A stretch of DNA of 64,000 bases from assembly GCA_005656395.1 (NCBI GenBank), contig SRSI01000066.1, positions 620,001 through 684,000 on the forward strand, given 5' to 3'. Position 1 is the first letter of the stretch. Each line of letters opens with the position of its first letter. Source of the DNA: Strongyloides papillosus. Lineage: Eukaryota > Nematoda > Chromadorea > Rhabditida > Strongyloididae. Both the position numbers and the translations under genes were made by a program. Under the pieces are notes generated by a model that worked only from the letters and a program-made list of their open reading frames with translations, did no database searches and had not been told where the DNA came from. Positions 10,444 through 22,189 of this stretch are shown in pieces.

Positions 10444-13328
10444 CTATATAGCGAAAGTACAATCAAGGACATTTTGATGTTCTTTGGCATGATGTTGACC
10501 AATTGCTGTAGCAGTCCAAGCGATTTCTTTTCTTCCAGCATACATTAACTAAAAAAATTAATTATTATCAAACAAAAATACATACCTGTATACCAGTGGC
10601 ATTAGCAAAACGTGGTGAAACAAAACTCCATGCTCCAGCATTTCGTGGTTCTTCTTGACTCCATATAAACTCTAGAAATAAAAATCTTATAAAAAATCTA
10701 AATAATCTTACTTTTAGCATTTGGATATTTCTTTTTAATTTCATTAATTTCTTGTACTGGGAATGGACAAAGGCACTCAACTCTTACAATGGCTGTATCA
10801 TTGATCTTTCTATCTTCTCTTTCTTTCATTAATGCCATGGCATGTTTTCCACTAACAAATATTACTTTTTTAATGTTGCTTTTAAGGGAATCGTCAATTT
10901 TTATGTCATCAATAACTTTTTTAAAATGAGTACCTGGAGCAAAATCTTCTAATTTACTAGCTGCGCTTGAGTGTCGTAATAATATTTTCGGTGCAACGAC
11001 AATCATTGGTTTTCTATAATTGGTGACAACTTGTCTTCGAAGCAAATGGAAATATTGAGCAGAAGTTGTTGGATTGACAATCCACATATTGACATCATCT
11101 CCGTCAACAGGATTTTGGTCTTCCTTGGAATCACATAATTGAAGGAATCTTTCCATTCGACAAGAACTGTGCTCAGGGCCTGCACCATCAAAACCATGTG
11201 GTAAAAGCATTACAAGTCCTGATTGAGTTAACCATTTTGATTCACCAGAAGCAACAAATGTATCGATTATTATTTGTGCACCGTTAAAGAAATCACCAAA
11301 TTGTGCCTCCCATATCGATAGTCTTTTTGGACTTTCAATAGAATATCCATATTCAAATCCAAGAACAGCCTCTTCACTAAGTAAAGAATTTGCTAATTCA
11401 ATAAAGTTTTCTTGTTTATCAATCATATTATTTAATGGAATATATATTTCATCTGTTTTTTGATCAACCAACATACCATGTCTGTGTGCAAAGGTACCCC
11501 TACCAACGTCTTGACCACTAATTCGTACATCAAAACCTTGTGCTAGACAACTTCCAAAGGCTAAAGCTTCTGCTGTTCCCCAGTCAATATTTTCTCCATT
11601 TTCCATTTTAGTTATTCGACTTTGAACATGTGTCTTAAGAAGATGTGGATGAATTAAAAAGTCTTTCGGTACATTAACACTAGCAGCTCCTATAAAACGA
11701 AGATGATCAATATCAAATCCTGTATCCCACACAGTTACAGCTTTTGGAGCTTGAACATAGTTTTTCCAATTTCCTTGTAGATGATTCGCAACAGGAGTAG
11801 CAGTATCTGTTTTTTTATATTCATTTTGTAGATATTCACTGTGCTCTTTTAACAATTTCTCTCTTTTTTCATGACTATAGAAATTTTCAGAAATCATTTT
11901 TTCACAATATTCGTCAGGAACACTAGATCTATTTTCTATTTTATTATACATTATTGGTTGTGTAATAACACAATTATCAAGTTCGTTATGACCCCATCTT
12001 CTGAATGATAACATGTTAACAAAAATATCTTTTCTAAATTTCATTCGATAAAGTAAAGCTAATTTTGCAGCTTTAATTACATCTTCAGGGGAATCACCAT
12101 TGACATGAATAATGGGACAATCAATACCTTTTGCCATGTCACTTGCATGAAGTGTACTTCTTCCTATTCTAGATTCAGCAGTAAAAGCAATTTGATTATT
12201 AACAATTAAGTGAATAGAACCACCAACTCTATAATGTGGAATCTGAGACATAGCCAATGATTCCCATACAACACCTTGACCACTAAAAGCTCCATCACCA
12301 TGGACTTGAAGGCATAAAACTTTATCTCCAATATTTGAACTCTTATTAGTATAGTCATAATCCCCAGTTCTTAATGTATTTGCACGTCCTCTAGCTTTAC
12401 CCATTGCAACAGGATTAACAGCTTCTAGATGAGAAGGATTTGGAAGCAAAGTAATGTGCACAGAATTATCACTATCTTCTGTCTTAAAATCAAATGAACT
12501 TGTTAAATGTGAAAGTACATCACCCGATCCGCTAACATCTTCAGGAAATTCTGGTTTTCCTTTAATTTTTCTAAACATCTGAACAACAGGAAATTCCATT
12601 AATTCAACAAGAAGATTTAATCTTCCTCTATGGGCTTTACACATAATAATATCACTAATCTCATTTTCTGAGGCAGAAGAAAAGATTTCATTAAAAAATC
12701 CAAACATGCTCTCACTACCTTCACAACCATAACGTTTTAAAGTTGGAAATTTTGTAGCCAAGAAATTATCAAAGTTTTGAGATTTTAACATTAATTCTAA
12801 AACGTTTATTTTTTCACCTTCAGACAATACCATGTTTTGCAATTTTTCAAAATTTTGTGCAAGAAAACTTCTTTCACTTATATTTTGAAGATGCATAAAC
12901 TCTATGGCAATTTTTCCGCAGTAAACATTTTCAAGATGTTTAACCAAATCTGATATGCTAACATTTTCCTCTAGTGATGATGAATTTATTGGTAATACTG
13001 AATCTGGATCTAACCCATACATTTTTGGATCTAATTCTGATACATTTTTATTTAATACTACATTTCCTTCTTCTAAAGGATTTATATCTGCTTTAAGATA
13101 TCCATATCTTCTGAAAGCATTTATAAGATGGAGTCTTTGTGCTTCTTCTGGTGTCATGTTTTTATTAGGTAAAGTAAGAGGCTCAATCAATTTTCCCCTT
13201 TCTGGCAAACATCCAAAAACTCCATTTCTACAGTTATAAAAACATTTTTGTGTAATACTAAGTTTACTAATATTTCTATATTGTTTTGAGTAAAATGGAA
13301 ATTTCATAATTCTAGAAAATATTTTCAA
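10444..13328 (-). CDS. DHTKD1: 2-oxoadipate/2-oxoglutarate dehydrogenase E1-like protein DHTKD1, mitochondrial
   Basis: Three exons: 10712-13328, 10586-10671 and 10444-10548, with introns of 40 and 37 nt, give 935 residues (human DHTKD1 has 919). The N-terminus is basic with few acidic residues and fits a mitochondrial presequence. Thiamine-diphosphate E1 motifs are clear: [101 protein letters not shown]. The last exons supply [19 protein letters not shown] and the C-terminus ending FAI. DHTKD1 is the E1 of the 2-oxoadipate dehydrogenase complex in lysine, hydroxylysine and tryptophan breakdown. Wording such as INPLEEG and [12 protein letters not shown] is nearer DHTKD1 than OGDH. The exon joins were checked for frame. 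Confidence 0.93.
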
Positions 13329-13931
13329 AGATAAAATTAAAAAAAAAGGTAATAAAACGATAAAATAAAATTAAGACGATGTCTAAATAAACGAAGACAC
13401 ATGTGCATAACTATACATTTTATAATTACATATTTAGAAACAACTACTTCATCCAAATACTCCACATGTTATAAGATATTGTGTAAAATTTACCGTTTTT
13501 ATTAAATTGTAGATTATTAATTAGTCTTCTTTAAACTTCCTATTTGTTAGAATGTTAAGAAATTGAATGCAAGAATAAAGATCAATAATAATGTGTCAAT
13601 TTTTATGAATATATACACAAGTAAAACAGTTCACAACCAATTATAATTCATTATATAATATTTCAAGGTAATAACCAAAATTTATTGAAGTCAAGACAAA
13701 AAGAAAATAATTTTGTTAAATATAAATGAAATAATTGAATAACAAACAAACGACAAAAATTCGAATGAGGGAATAATATTTGTAATCAAGATTGAAAAAA
13801 TTTTAAGAAAGCACATTTCTTTTAAATGATATACTTCAAATTTTATGATTGATAAGTCAATTACTAGATGTTTACAGCTATCAATATTTAAGTTATCACC
13901 AAACACAACCTTCCATTTAGAGAAAATATTT
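13329..13931. other. Spacer upstream of DHTKD1 / 3' region of the RRM gene
   Basis: AT-rich sequence between the DHTKD1 start and the stop codon of the next minus-strand gene. The ORF at 13691-13972 is an antisense-like by-product overlapping the RRM gene's 3' end in another frame. No motif or RNA gene is evident. Confidence 0.5.
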
Positions 13932-15223
13932 CTACCGATTTGCTGCAGCAGTAGGAAAGAATGGAGCTGCACCTGCTGTTGGAGGAGGAACAGAGAAATT
14001 TATTGGTGGAGGAATTGATGTAAAATTAGATGAATTATTAATTACGGGAAATGATGGTGCCGTATTTGCAACAGGTACAGATGATTTTCCATATGGACCT
14101 GGAGCAGGAACATTTAATGGACGCGTTGGTGGTGGAACATTAAAATTTGGTGGAGGAGCCGTAAAATTATTTGTTGAAGGATTGAATGTGCTAACCAAAT
14201 TAGCTGGTGGTTCAAACTTTCTAGCAGCAGTTCCTTTGCCTGTGAGATCATAAATAAGTGTTGGAGTTGTTGCTACTTGTTGAAGTCTTATCATTTCTTT
14301 CTGGTATTTTTCTCTAAAATAGAAATATTGAGCTCTAGCGTCAATATATGCATCATATAACGGTTTTAATTCTGAGTTAGGTGGTAAAGCAAGTTCAGGA
14401 TCATTAACAGCAGGATTAAGTGACTGGACAATGTTACTTTTCGATAAACCATTAAGAACACGAGTATTAGAATTACTACGTTTAGCAGTAGAGCCTCCAT
14501 CACTTCCAGTATTTCTAAACATATAATATTTTATTATAAGATAAAGATACTTACGGTCTTTTAACACCATGAGAATTAACACAGTCATGTGGACAATTTG
14601 GTGTTTTGTGGTCACAAGCACCACAAGTAAAGCATTTATCACCCATGCCAGGATCTTTTCTTAATTTTGACGTTGATCTTTCTATTGAAATAACTCTTCC
14701 TTCTAAATTATAATTATTGAATCTATCAATTACTTTCTGTGCATCCTCTTCATTGCTTACGTGCTAGAAAAAATAATTAGTCATCAAAAGTCTGGGAAAA
14801 AAGTGTAAAATTTTTAACGTGTTATTTTTGATAGAATTCCTCAATACCACATACGAGTGGTTATCTAATTGGTGAAAAAATTTATATAAACCTCTGTTTA
14901 AAAATATAAAATTTAAATCACATATACAATAAAAACTTCAACGCGAAAGATAAAAAAGTGAAATTAATAACATGTACAAGAGAAAGTACATCTTAAAATT
15001 ATACGTGAATGATAAAAACAGGAATTAAAACTCCATAACGTTCTCATTCAACCATCGCGATTAAAATTTAATAACAAAATAAATATAAAATAAATAAGCT
15101 TACCACGAACGCGAAATTTTTCAATACATCACATTCTTGAACGTTTACAAATTCAAGAAATAAGTTTCTAAGGCGATGAGAATCAACCTTATCACTTAAA
15201 TTTCCGACAAAAAGCTTCACCAT
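13932..15223 (-). CDS. RNA-binding protein with one RRM and a CCHC zinc knuckle (LARK/RBM4-like)
   Basis: Three exons (15104-15223, 14555-14763, 13932-14514) give 303 residues. Introns are 340 and 40 nt. Residues 1-73 form an RRM: RNP2 is KLFVGNL and RNP1 is KNFAFVHV, split by the first intron. Residues about 86-99 are a CCHC zinc knuckle (CFTCGACDHKTPNC, spacing Cx2Cx4Hx4C). The rest is low-complexity Pro/Asn/Gly with PPP runs such as NVPPPTRPLNVPAPGPYG. RRM plus a retroviral-type zinc knuckle is the arrangement of LARK/RBM4, but those have two RRMs and this protein has one. It probably acts in splicing or translational control; which of these cannot be read from sequence. Confidence 0.85.
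14764..15103 (-). other. Unusually long intron (340 nt) in the RRM gene
   Basis: GT-AG intron between codons 40 and 41 of the RRM zinc-knuckle gene. Most introns in this window are 37-60 nt, so this one is roughly eight times longer. It is AT-rich, and I see no convincing snoRNA box set or ORF in it. Confidence 0.75.
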
Positions 15224-15576
15224 GTTGATAGAAATAAATTATTTATGATATCAGTATTTATATGAGTGTCTTATTGATTTCAGTTAAACGTGAAAATATT
15301 TGTAAAATTATAAAAAATTTCTCACTGTTAACTTCAAAAAAAAGAAATAGAAGATGAGAAATACGATAGAAGTTGAAGGTTATTGGCAAAATGAAAAAGC
15401 TTGATTCCTTGGAATAAAGAGTCTTCAAGTGGTTTGGTAAAATGTCAACATTGCGCAGGCTTTACGCATCTCTAGTATATAAATGGCACAGTACAGTAAG
15501 AAGTGGAGAAATGTAAAAGTTTATTTTAATAAAGAAAAAGAAATTACGATTCATGTAAAGTAAATAGGAGATCATT
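15224..15576. other. Spacer between two minus-strand genes
   Basis: 353 bases separate the RRM gene start from the NELF-A-like stop codon. A patch near 15400-15500 is less AT-rich than its surroundings. No splice acceptor sits directly at the downstream start codon. It probably holds the RRM gene promoter and the NELF-A-like 3' end. Confidence 0.4.
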
Positions 15577-16540
15577 TTAAATATTTGTAGAGTCTTCAAT
15601 GGATGTCTGATTTTTTAATTGTTGTTTTTCAAACTTTTCTTTTCGTTTCTGTTCTAACTCCGCTTTTCGCTGTAGTTTTTTAGCCATCATCTCACCCATT
15701 TGTGTATCCTGTACATCGACAATCTGTATAGTTCTTCCTCTTTTTAAAGGCGGTCTATTCAATTTTTTTGTTTCCTTTGAAAATCCACCACATTTCTTAG
15801 CCAGATCTTCTCGTGGAATTTTTGTCATTGGCATTGTAGTATTGGGAATCCGGATCATGGAACGTGACTGCAAGGGTAATGATTGTAATTTTACAGTACT
15901 CAAATTAATAGAACTTTTATTCAAAGATGTCATCTTTTGAATTTCAATCTTTAATTTTGCGGATTTCGGCTGTTTTTTAAGTTTAAAATGATTAATGGGT
16001 ACAGTATTATTTGAGTGATAAATGTTTTTAACAGCATTCTTTGTCATTAAACAAGCACTAGGTGGCATTAAGTTTAGACACTTAATATTGTTTTCATCTT
16101 CCAAAATCTTATTAAGGCTTTCTAGACAATTGCTGAAAAATTCATTTGAAGAAAGATCATTGAGACATTTAGTATTAGGAAAATTATTATACATTTGACC
16201 AAGTAATTCAATCCACTCATCATCATCATCTTTTGCTGATTCTATAATCTTTATGTACAAATCTTTGTTCTAAATATTAACATAATAAGATAATAATTAT
16301 TTATTTGTTACTTACAATATCAGGATATCTTTGAAGTAATTGAGGTAGTGCTAATAAAACTTTAAGCTTAATTTGTGTACTTAAAGTTCTATAATTTACT
16401 GATAAATATTCAATATATTGTTTATCGAGGAATGCTGCTGTTTGACGGGAACTCCATAATTCAGAGAAATCTCCTAATTTTGTATTTAATAACTTACAAA
16501 TATCCTGTTCTTTAGTTACAGAAGTAAATATATCATTCAT
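15577..16540 (-). CDS. NELFA: NELF-A (WHSC2)-like negative elongation factor subunit
   Basis: Two exons (16316-16540 and 15577-16269, intron 46 nt) give 305 residues. Start chosen at MNDIFTSVTKEQ; an ATG 33 nt upstream adds a hydrophobic stretch and is unlikely. Three blocks resemble metazoan NELF-A in order: an N-terminal helical region with LWSSRQTAAFL; around residue 130 LMPPSACLMTKNAV followed by INHFKLKKQPKSAKLKIEI; and near residue 260 GRTIQIVDVQDTQMGEMMA. NELF-A contacts RNA polymerase II during promoter-proximal pausing. Human NELF-A is 528 residues; this protein ends soon after the third block and lacks the long Pro-rich C-terminal part. NELF is generally described as absent from C. 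elegans, so presence here is notable. It shares a 200-bp divergent spacer with ELP3. Confidence 0.75.
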
Positions 16541-16740
16541 AATAAAAAAAAATATGAAAAGAATGAGAATCAAAAGTGATAGTAATAATTTAAAATAATA
16601 ATTATATGTAGAATTAATATTTATGCAAATGATCTTTATATATGCCTACTTCCTTGGTAGGGTATGTATTAGGTGTTAAGATAAAAGATTGGAGTGCAGT
16701 TCCTGACATATTTTTTTTACTAATTATTTTGAATGATAAC
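16541..16740. promoter_or_regulatory. Short divergent promoter between NELF-A-like gene and ELP3
   Basis: Only 200 bases separate the two start codons, which point away from each other, so both promoters must be compact and may share elements. An in-frame ATG at 16642 would extend ELP3 by 33 residues ([11 protein letters not shown]...), but that extension has no counterpart that I know in ELP3 proteins. Confidence 0.5.
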
Positions 16741-18444
16741 ATGGTTGGTGAAGTTAAAATACATAAAAAAAATAATTCTGCTAATCAAAGAGAACTATTG
16801 AATAAATCAATTTATGATATTGTTAATCATCTTGTCCAAGCACATAAAAACAACAAAGATGTTAATTTAAATCGTTTGAAATGTGACGTTGCACGTAAAT
16901 ATGGTTTAAGTAGTCAACCAAAACTTGTAGATATAATAGCAGCTGTACCTCCTGAATATAGGGTAAATTAATATTATTGTTTTTTCTATTTTAAATTTAT
17001 TTTTTAGGATGTATTAGTTCCAAAATTAAAAGCAAAGCCAATTAGAACAGCATCAGGAATAGCTGTTGTCGCTGTAATGTGTAAACCTCATAGATGTCCA
17101 CACATTAATTTTACTGGTAATATTTGTGTGTACTGTCCTGGTGGTCCCGATTCCGATTTTGAGTATTCAACCCAAAGTTATACTGGTTATGAACCAACCT
17201 CAATGAGAGCAATTAGAGCTCGCTATAACCCGTTTTTGCAAACAAGAAATCGTTTAACACAATTAGCTCAATTAGGACATTCAATAGATAAGGTAGAATT
17301 CATTGTTATGGGAGGAACATTTATGTCATTACCTGACGATTACAGAGATTACTTCATCAGAAATTTACATGACGCTTTATCTGGTCACACTAGTTCAAAT
17401 GTTGAAGAAGCTGTATATTTTAGTGAAAGAAATAAGATAAAATGTATAGGAATTACTATTGAAACCAGACCAGATTATTGTTTACCTAGACATTTGAATG
17501 ATATGCTTTCTTATGGATGTACAAGATTAGAAATTGGTGTTCAATCCACATACGAGGATGTTGCCAGAGATACTAATCGTGGACATACTGTAGAATCAGT
17601 CTGTGAAACATTTCATATGTCAAAAGACACGGGATACAAAGTTGTTATACACATGATGCCAGATTTACCAAACGTTGGTTACGAAAGAGATGTTGAACAA
17701 TTTATTGAATTATTTGAAAATCCAGCTTTTCGTCCTGATGGTTTAAAATTATATCCAACACTAGTTATTCGTGGTACTGGATTATATGAGTTATGGAGAA
17801 CTGGAAGATATCAAAGTTACCCTCCTCAAATGTTAGTTGATTTAGTAGCACATATTTTATCATTAGTTCCTCCATGGACTCGTGTTTATCGTGTACAACG
17901 TGATATTCCAATGCCTTTAGTTTCAAGTGGTGTTGAATATGGAAATCTTCGTGAACATGCTCTTGCAAGAATGAAACAATTAGGAACTGTTTGTAGAGAT
18001 GTCAGAACAAGAGAAGTTGGTATTCAAGAAATTCATAGTAAAATAAAACCTTATCAAATTGAACTTATTAGAAGAGATTATTTTGCCAATGGTGGATGGG
18101 AAACGTTTATTTCATATGAAGATGTTGAACAAGATATATTAATTGGTTTGCTAAGGCTTAGAAGATGTACAGATAAAGTTCATAGAAATGAGTTAATGGA
18201 TGGATGTTCTATTGTTAGAGAATTACATGTTTATGGTAGTGTTGTTCCTGTTTCTTCTAAAGATCCAACTAAATTTCAACATCAAGGATTTGGTACATTA
18301 TTAATGGAAGAGGCAGAAAGAATTGCTAGAGAAGAGCATTTATCTAAAAAATTAGCTGTAATTTCAGGTGTAGGTACCAGAAATTATTATAGAAAATTAG
18401 GTTATGAACTTGATGGTCCATATATGAGTAAAATGCTTATTTGA
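16741..18444 (+). CDS. ELP3: Elongator complex catalytic subunit ELP3 (tRNA uridine-34 modification)
   Basis: Exons 16741-16962 and 17008-18444, intron 45 nt, give 552 residues (human ELP3 has 547). The radical-SAM cluster cysteines lie in [14 protein letters not shown] (spacing Cx9Cx2C, about residues 104-117). The core contains [38 protein letters not shown] and [20 protein letters not shown]. The C-terminal GNAT acetyltransferase domain (about 400-552) includes [34 protein letters not shown] and [18 protein letters not shown]3 makes the cm5U base of wobble-uridine tRNAs using acetyl-CoA and S-adenosylmethionine, mainly in the cytoplasm. Both catalytic modules look intact and highly conserved. 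Confidence 0.97.
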
Positions 18445-18628
18445 AAAAGATGTTCTCCACTATTACTATTATTATTTGTTTTTATTTGTTATATTTGGAA
18501 TTATAAATTGTTAATTTTTAGTTAATGTATTATATTAAAATAAATTTATCTATGTTTATTTATTAATAAATATACAACAATATGGTATAAAATTGAATGA
18601 CTCTATGTTATTATTATTAAAAATAGAT

Positions 18629-20149
18629 TTAAAAAAACGATGTTTCCGGATATCTTTTTGATATTTCCATTGTTAAAGGGTGTGGTGACATCAAATTAAA
18701 TGTTTCAATTGTACAAATGGTTTCACGTTTAAATGCTGCCACTTTCTAAAAATATGAAATATTTATGTATATATTTTTATATAATAAACTAAAATAAAAT
18801 TTACATGAACATTTGAAATTCGAAGTAATAACGCCGCATATCTTGCACTAGCATCAACATTACTCATTTCACTCTGTAAATATATTCTTAAACATTTTAA
18901 TAATTCATTTCTTTTTTTACTAATACATTCTACGGCTGATTGTGATAATGCCAAACATTCGGGATCAAAAAATATTATTGCTTGTAGTAAAACATATTCA
19001 ATGACTTTCATTTTCATTTTTCTAATTGGTACTAAAATATGATTTATAACAGCAACTACAGTTGGTATTAAACCACTACGTTCTTTCAGAATATCTGCAG
19101 ATAAATTTCTATAGCCTGATAAGCCATCTGGAAAGACTATACGATCAGAGTATCTTTCTGGTGTGTGGAATGCTTCGCTTAAAACAAGATATGAAAATGC
19201 CGTGTGCACAAGTAATGATTCTTTGTCTTTTTGTTTTAAAGATTTAAATTCTTCAAAAGTTTTAGCCCATTCAATAAATGTACTTAAATTTTTAGCTCTC
19301 CAGTATGAAAAATTTGTTTGGTCTCCAGGTTTCATCTGAACTGCTTCATATTTTTCAACGTCTAAAAAAGTAGATTCAGGGTTACTTAAAGATTCTGCTA
19401 AAGTAGAGTGAATTGGAGCTATTGTTGATTTTAACATTGCAACATATTCTTTTTCTCGTTGAAGAAGTAATTTTATAGTTGAATCATTTACTTGTATATT
19501 ACTTTCACTACTATTTCCTTCAAAATTAGTAGTTTTTCTTTTTCTCCTCCTTTCAATATTTAATTCAGATCTATCCATGCCTAAATCTAGACATTTTTTA
19601 AATCGACAATGTCTACATGCACATCTCATGCTTTTATCAATAATACACTTTCCATCATTTTGACATGAATACGTTCTATTCTAAAAAATTTTAGATAAAT
19701 AATAAATATAGAATAATTGAATAACTTACTTCAATTACAACACGGCGAAAAAATGTTTTACTAAAATATTAATATTTATTTATATATATTAGTTAATTAA
19801 AAAACTTACCATCCATTGCATGAAATAATTCCATAATGTATTCCAGAACTACTATCTCCACAAACTAGACATTTTTGTCCTTAAAAATATTTTGTATGTT
19901 AATATGTATAAAAAATATAACAAAATAAATAGATAATAAAATGTTAGTAATTTTTGTAGTATATAATATAAATAACAAACCTTCTGGAATTTTTTTATCT
20001 GATAATTTGTTTTTTCTATTTTTTTTAAATTCTTGGCATATTCCATGTTGATATTCATCATCATAATGACTTAAAGCTTTTATACAATCATTTTCAATAT
20101 TAGGAGATTTAAAATTTGTTGTTGTCGAAGAATCTTCTTTAGTTTGCAT
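18629..20149 (-). CDS. Nuclear hormone receptor, nematode CNGCKT P-box type
   Basis: Five exons: 19981-20149, 19810-19879, 19730-19760, 18805-19680 and 18629-18745. Introns are 101, 49, 49 and 59 nt, and every join keeps frame. The product is 420 residues. After a 57-residue acidic/basic leader, the DNA-binding domain opens QKCLVCGDSSSGIHYGIISC. Its P-box is CNGCKTFFRR, the form common in expanded nematode NHRs. The second finger has CQNDGKC and CRHCRFKKCLDLGMD. A helical ligand-binding domain (about 180-400) contains FIEWAKTFEEFKSLKQKDKE, the position of the NR LBD signature. The final exon ends KRYPETSFF. Ligand and target genes are unknown. Confidence 0.88.
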
Positions 20150-21291
20150 TTCCTTAATATATAATTATTATAATTTAATTTGTTTTATAAAAATTGTTTA
20201 TAAAAAAATAGAAAGAAAAATTGAATAAAAATAACTCCAAAGCAAATATTATAAAACAATTTGTATAAAATATAAAAACAAAGATCTGCATTAGAAACAG
20301 ACAAAAGCATATACTATATAAAACATGTGAATAGCAAAAATTTAAAAATAATGTACTATAAAATAATTTCATAATACTATATAGAACTATTTAAAAGATA
20401 CTATTAATATACAATATTTCTATATGTATATCAATAAAAGTGCCTACTGACAAAATAATTAAAAATAAAAAAAATTTAGACATGATAAGCCTATTACTAT
20501 ATAAAATGTGTAAATACATCTTTAAACGTGCAATGATAAAATATTTCCTAAGAAACAGTTATAGAGAATAATGAAAAATATATAACTTATAGAAAATATC
20601 ATGTTTAATGTAGCGAAAAATTGATGAATTATCTCTTTGTTATAAGCAAATAATTTTTAATGCTTTAAAATTATTAAATATTTTTAAATGGAAACTTTTT
20701 TTATATTTCAATTAAAAATAGTTTTTCATCAATATACTTTTTAGTAACAGTCATAACATTATTTGGTATTCATTTTATATTTATTAATTAAAGAAACGAT
20801 ATTTCCCTTTAATATTTTACAAGTTAATAGATAAAACATATTAAAACATGGTGACTTAGAATGCTGTTAATATTTATATTATGTACTTTATAAAATATAA
20901 AGATGAAGTAACAGCTTAGAAATAAATAATAAAATAAAAAGAATGTTAGAGTTAATGTCCAAAACAACAACTTTTAATAATTCTAAAGCATGAATTAGAT
21001 AATCAATTTTTATATACTTAAAAAGTAATTAAATGTATAATTTATTGTTTTTTATCGTAATATTGCAGGTATAAATGTAGAGAAATGTTTTAAACAATAA
21101 TCAATGATCAATTGAAGGTCAGTATGATTGGAATATAAAATATACAAACATCATATTCATATAAATACATTTCAAAAAAAAATAGATAAAAGGTGTTATG
21201 ATAAAATATATATTTATTTCTAACAACTACTAAATGTAAAAAACATGTTTATTAAAAAAACAACAAAATATTGATATCAAAAATTAATCTC
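20150..21291. other. AT-rich spacer
   Basis: 1.1 kb between the nuclear receptor start and the MRPS18B stop. It should contain the receptor promoter. The ORF at 20175-20372 is a Phe/Ile/Tyr-rich translation artefact. One AAGGTCA nuclear-receptor half-site lies at 21115-21121; a single 7-mer carries little weight. Confidence 0.4.
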
Positions 21292-22067
21292 CTACTTAGC
21301 TTTTCTAGCAAATTTATCGTGCCTAATCCACCATTCATCCCAGTTAGTATTTAAATCTTTCTTGTGAACCGGGAAACTAACTAATGGTTCGGGATGAATA
21401 TCTTTTATAGATACATTATTAACACTTTCAGAAACATAATTTTCTGGTAAGTGAGAAACATCTAAATTTGGATACCACTGTTTATAATCAAAGTTACGAA
21501 AATCAACTGCAAAAGTGATTGTACCATGCTCTTTAGCCTTTAAAAGTTGTGCTTTTAATTGATTGTATTGTTCAATACAAAGTCCTGTCTTTAAAAGAGG
21601 AAGAATTCGATCACTATCAGGGACTAGAAATTGTTCAATCAAAGACGGATTCTACAAAAATAACACAAATCAATAGAAAATTGTGTTTAACTTACCCTGT
21701 AGTCAAAAAACAAGTATTCATCTCTACATACGGGACAAGCATTATTTACATTATATTTACCTTCTTTGTCAATGCAAAAAAGTCTGGGCCTCGGCTGCAT
21801 AGACTCTTGTCCTTTGACGTTTCTTTTATACCATTTAAAAATCGGTAACCCCTTGTAAGTATTATTGTATGCTTCACTTTCCATATATCTTATTTGTTCA
21901 TCAACTGTGTGTTTAGGTTTATAAAATCTCTTTTTTCTTTCAATATCATTATATGCCCATTTTGTAGTTTCTTCAGATTTCTTCTCATTTGAACAATTTC
22001 TAACGGATGTCGCCGAATAGATGTTTTTCGATATGACTCCACTAATGATTCGTCGTGATAAATACAT
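21292..22067 (-). CDS. MRPS18B: Mitochondrial small ribosomal subunit protein mS40 (MRPS18B)
   Basis: Two exons (21696-22067 and 21292-21651, intron 44 nt) give 243 residues. Residues 1-24 (MYLSRRIISGVISKNIYS...) are basic and amphipathic, as a mitochondrial presequence. The S18 core is NACPVCRDEYLFFDYRNPSL, then LIEQFL, then KTGLCIEQYNQLKAQLLKAK, which matches the CPICRD / FRN-LLEQF / KQ...AI-KAR order of MRPS18B rather than MRPS18A or C. The C-terminal tail of about 80 residues is typical of the B form. A splice acceptor (CTTTTAG, 22068-22074) directly abuts the start codon, and PRPF6 ends only 122 nt upstream on the same strand, so this is probably the downstream gene of an operon. Confidence 0.88.
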
Positions 22068-22074
22068 CTAAAAG
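22068..22074 (-). promoter_or_regulatory. Candidate spliced-leader acceptor at MRPS18B start
   Basis: CTTTTAG ends at the base before the MRPS18B start codon. No convincing coding exon lies in the 122-nt gap to PRPF6. In nematodes this arrangement marks trans-splicing of a downstream operon gene. A short 5'-UTR exon using GTACTA near 22123 as donor is the alternative. Confidence 0.5.
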
Positions 22075-22189
22075 CTATAAATACTTCAATTTTAACTAAT
22101 AACATTGAAAAACAAAATATAGTACCGCAATAACGGAAATGAAATATATATTTTAAAAGATAATTTAAAAGGAGACACACAAAATAAAA

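Noticed and set aside
16642..16740. Upstream in-frame ATG extending ELP3 by 33 residues
   Set aside because: The extension is hydrophobic and not known in ELP3; the conserved N-terminal wording begins after the ATG at 16741.
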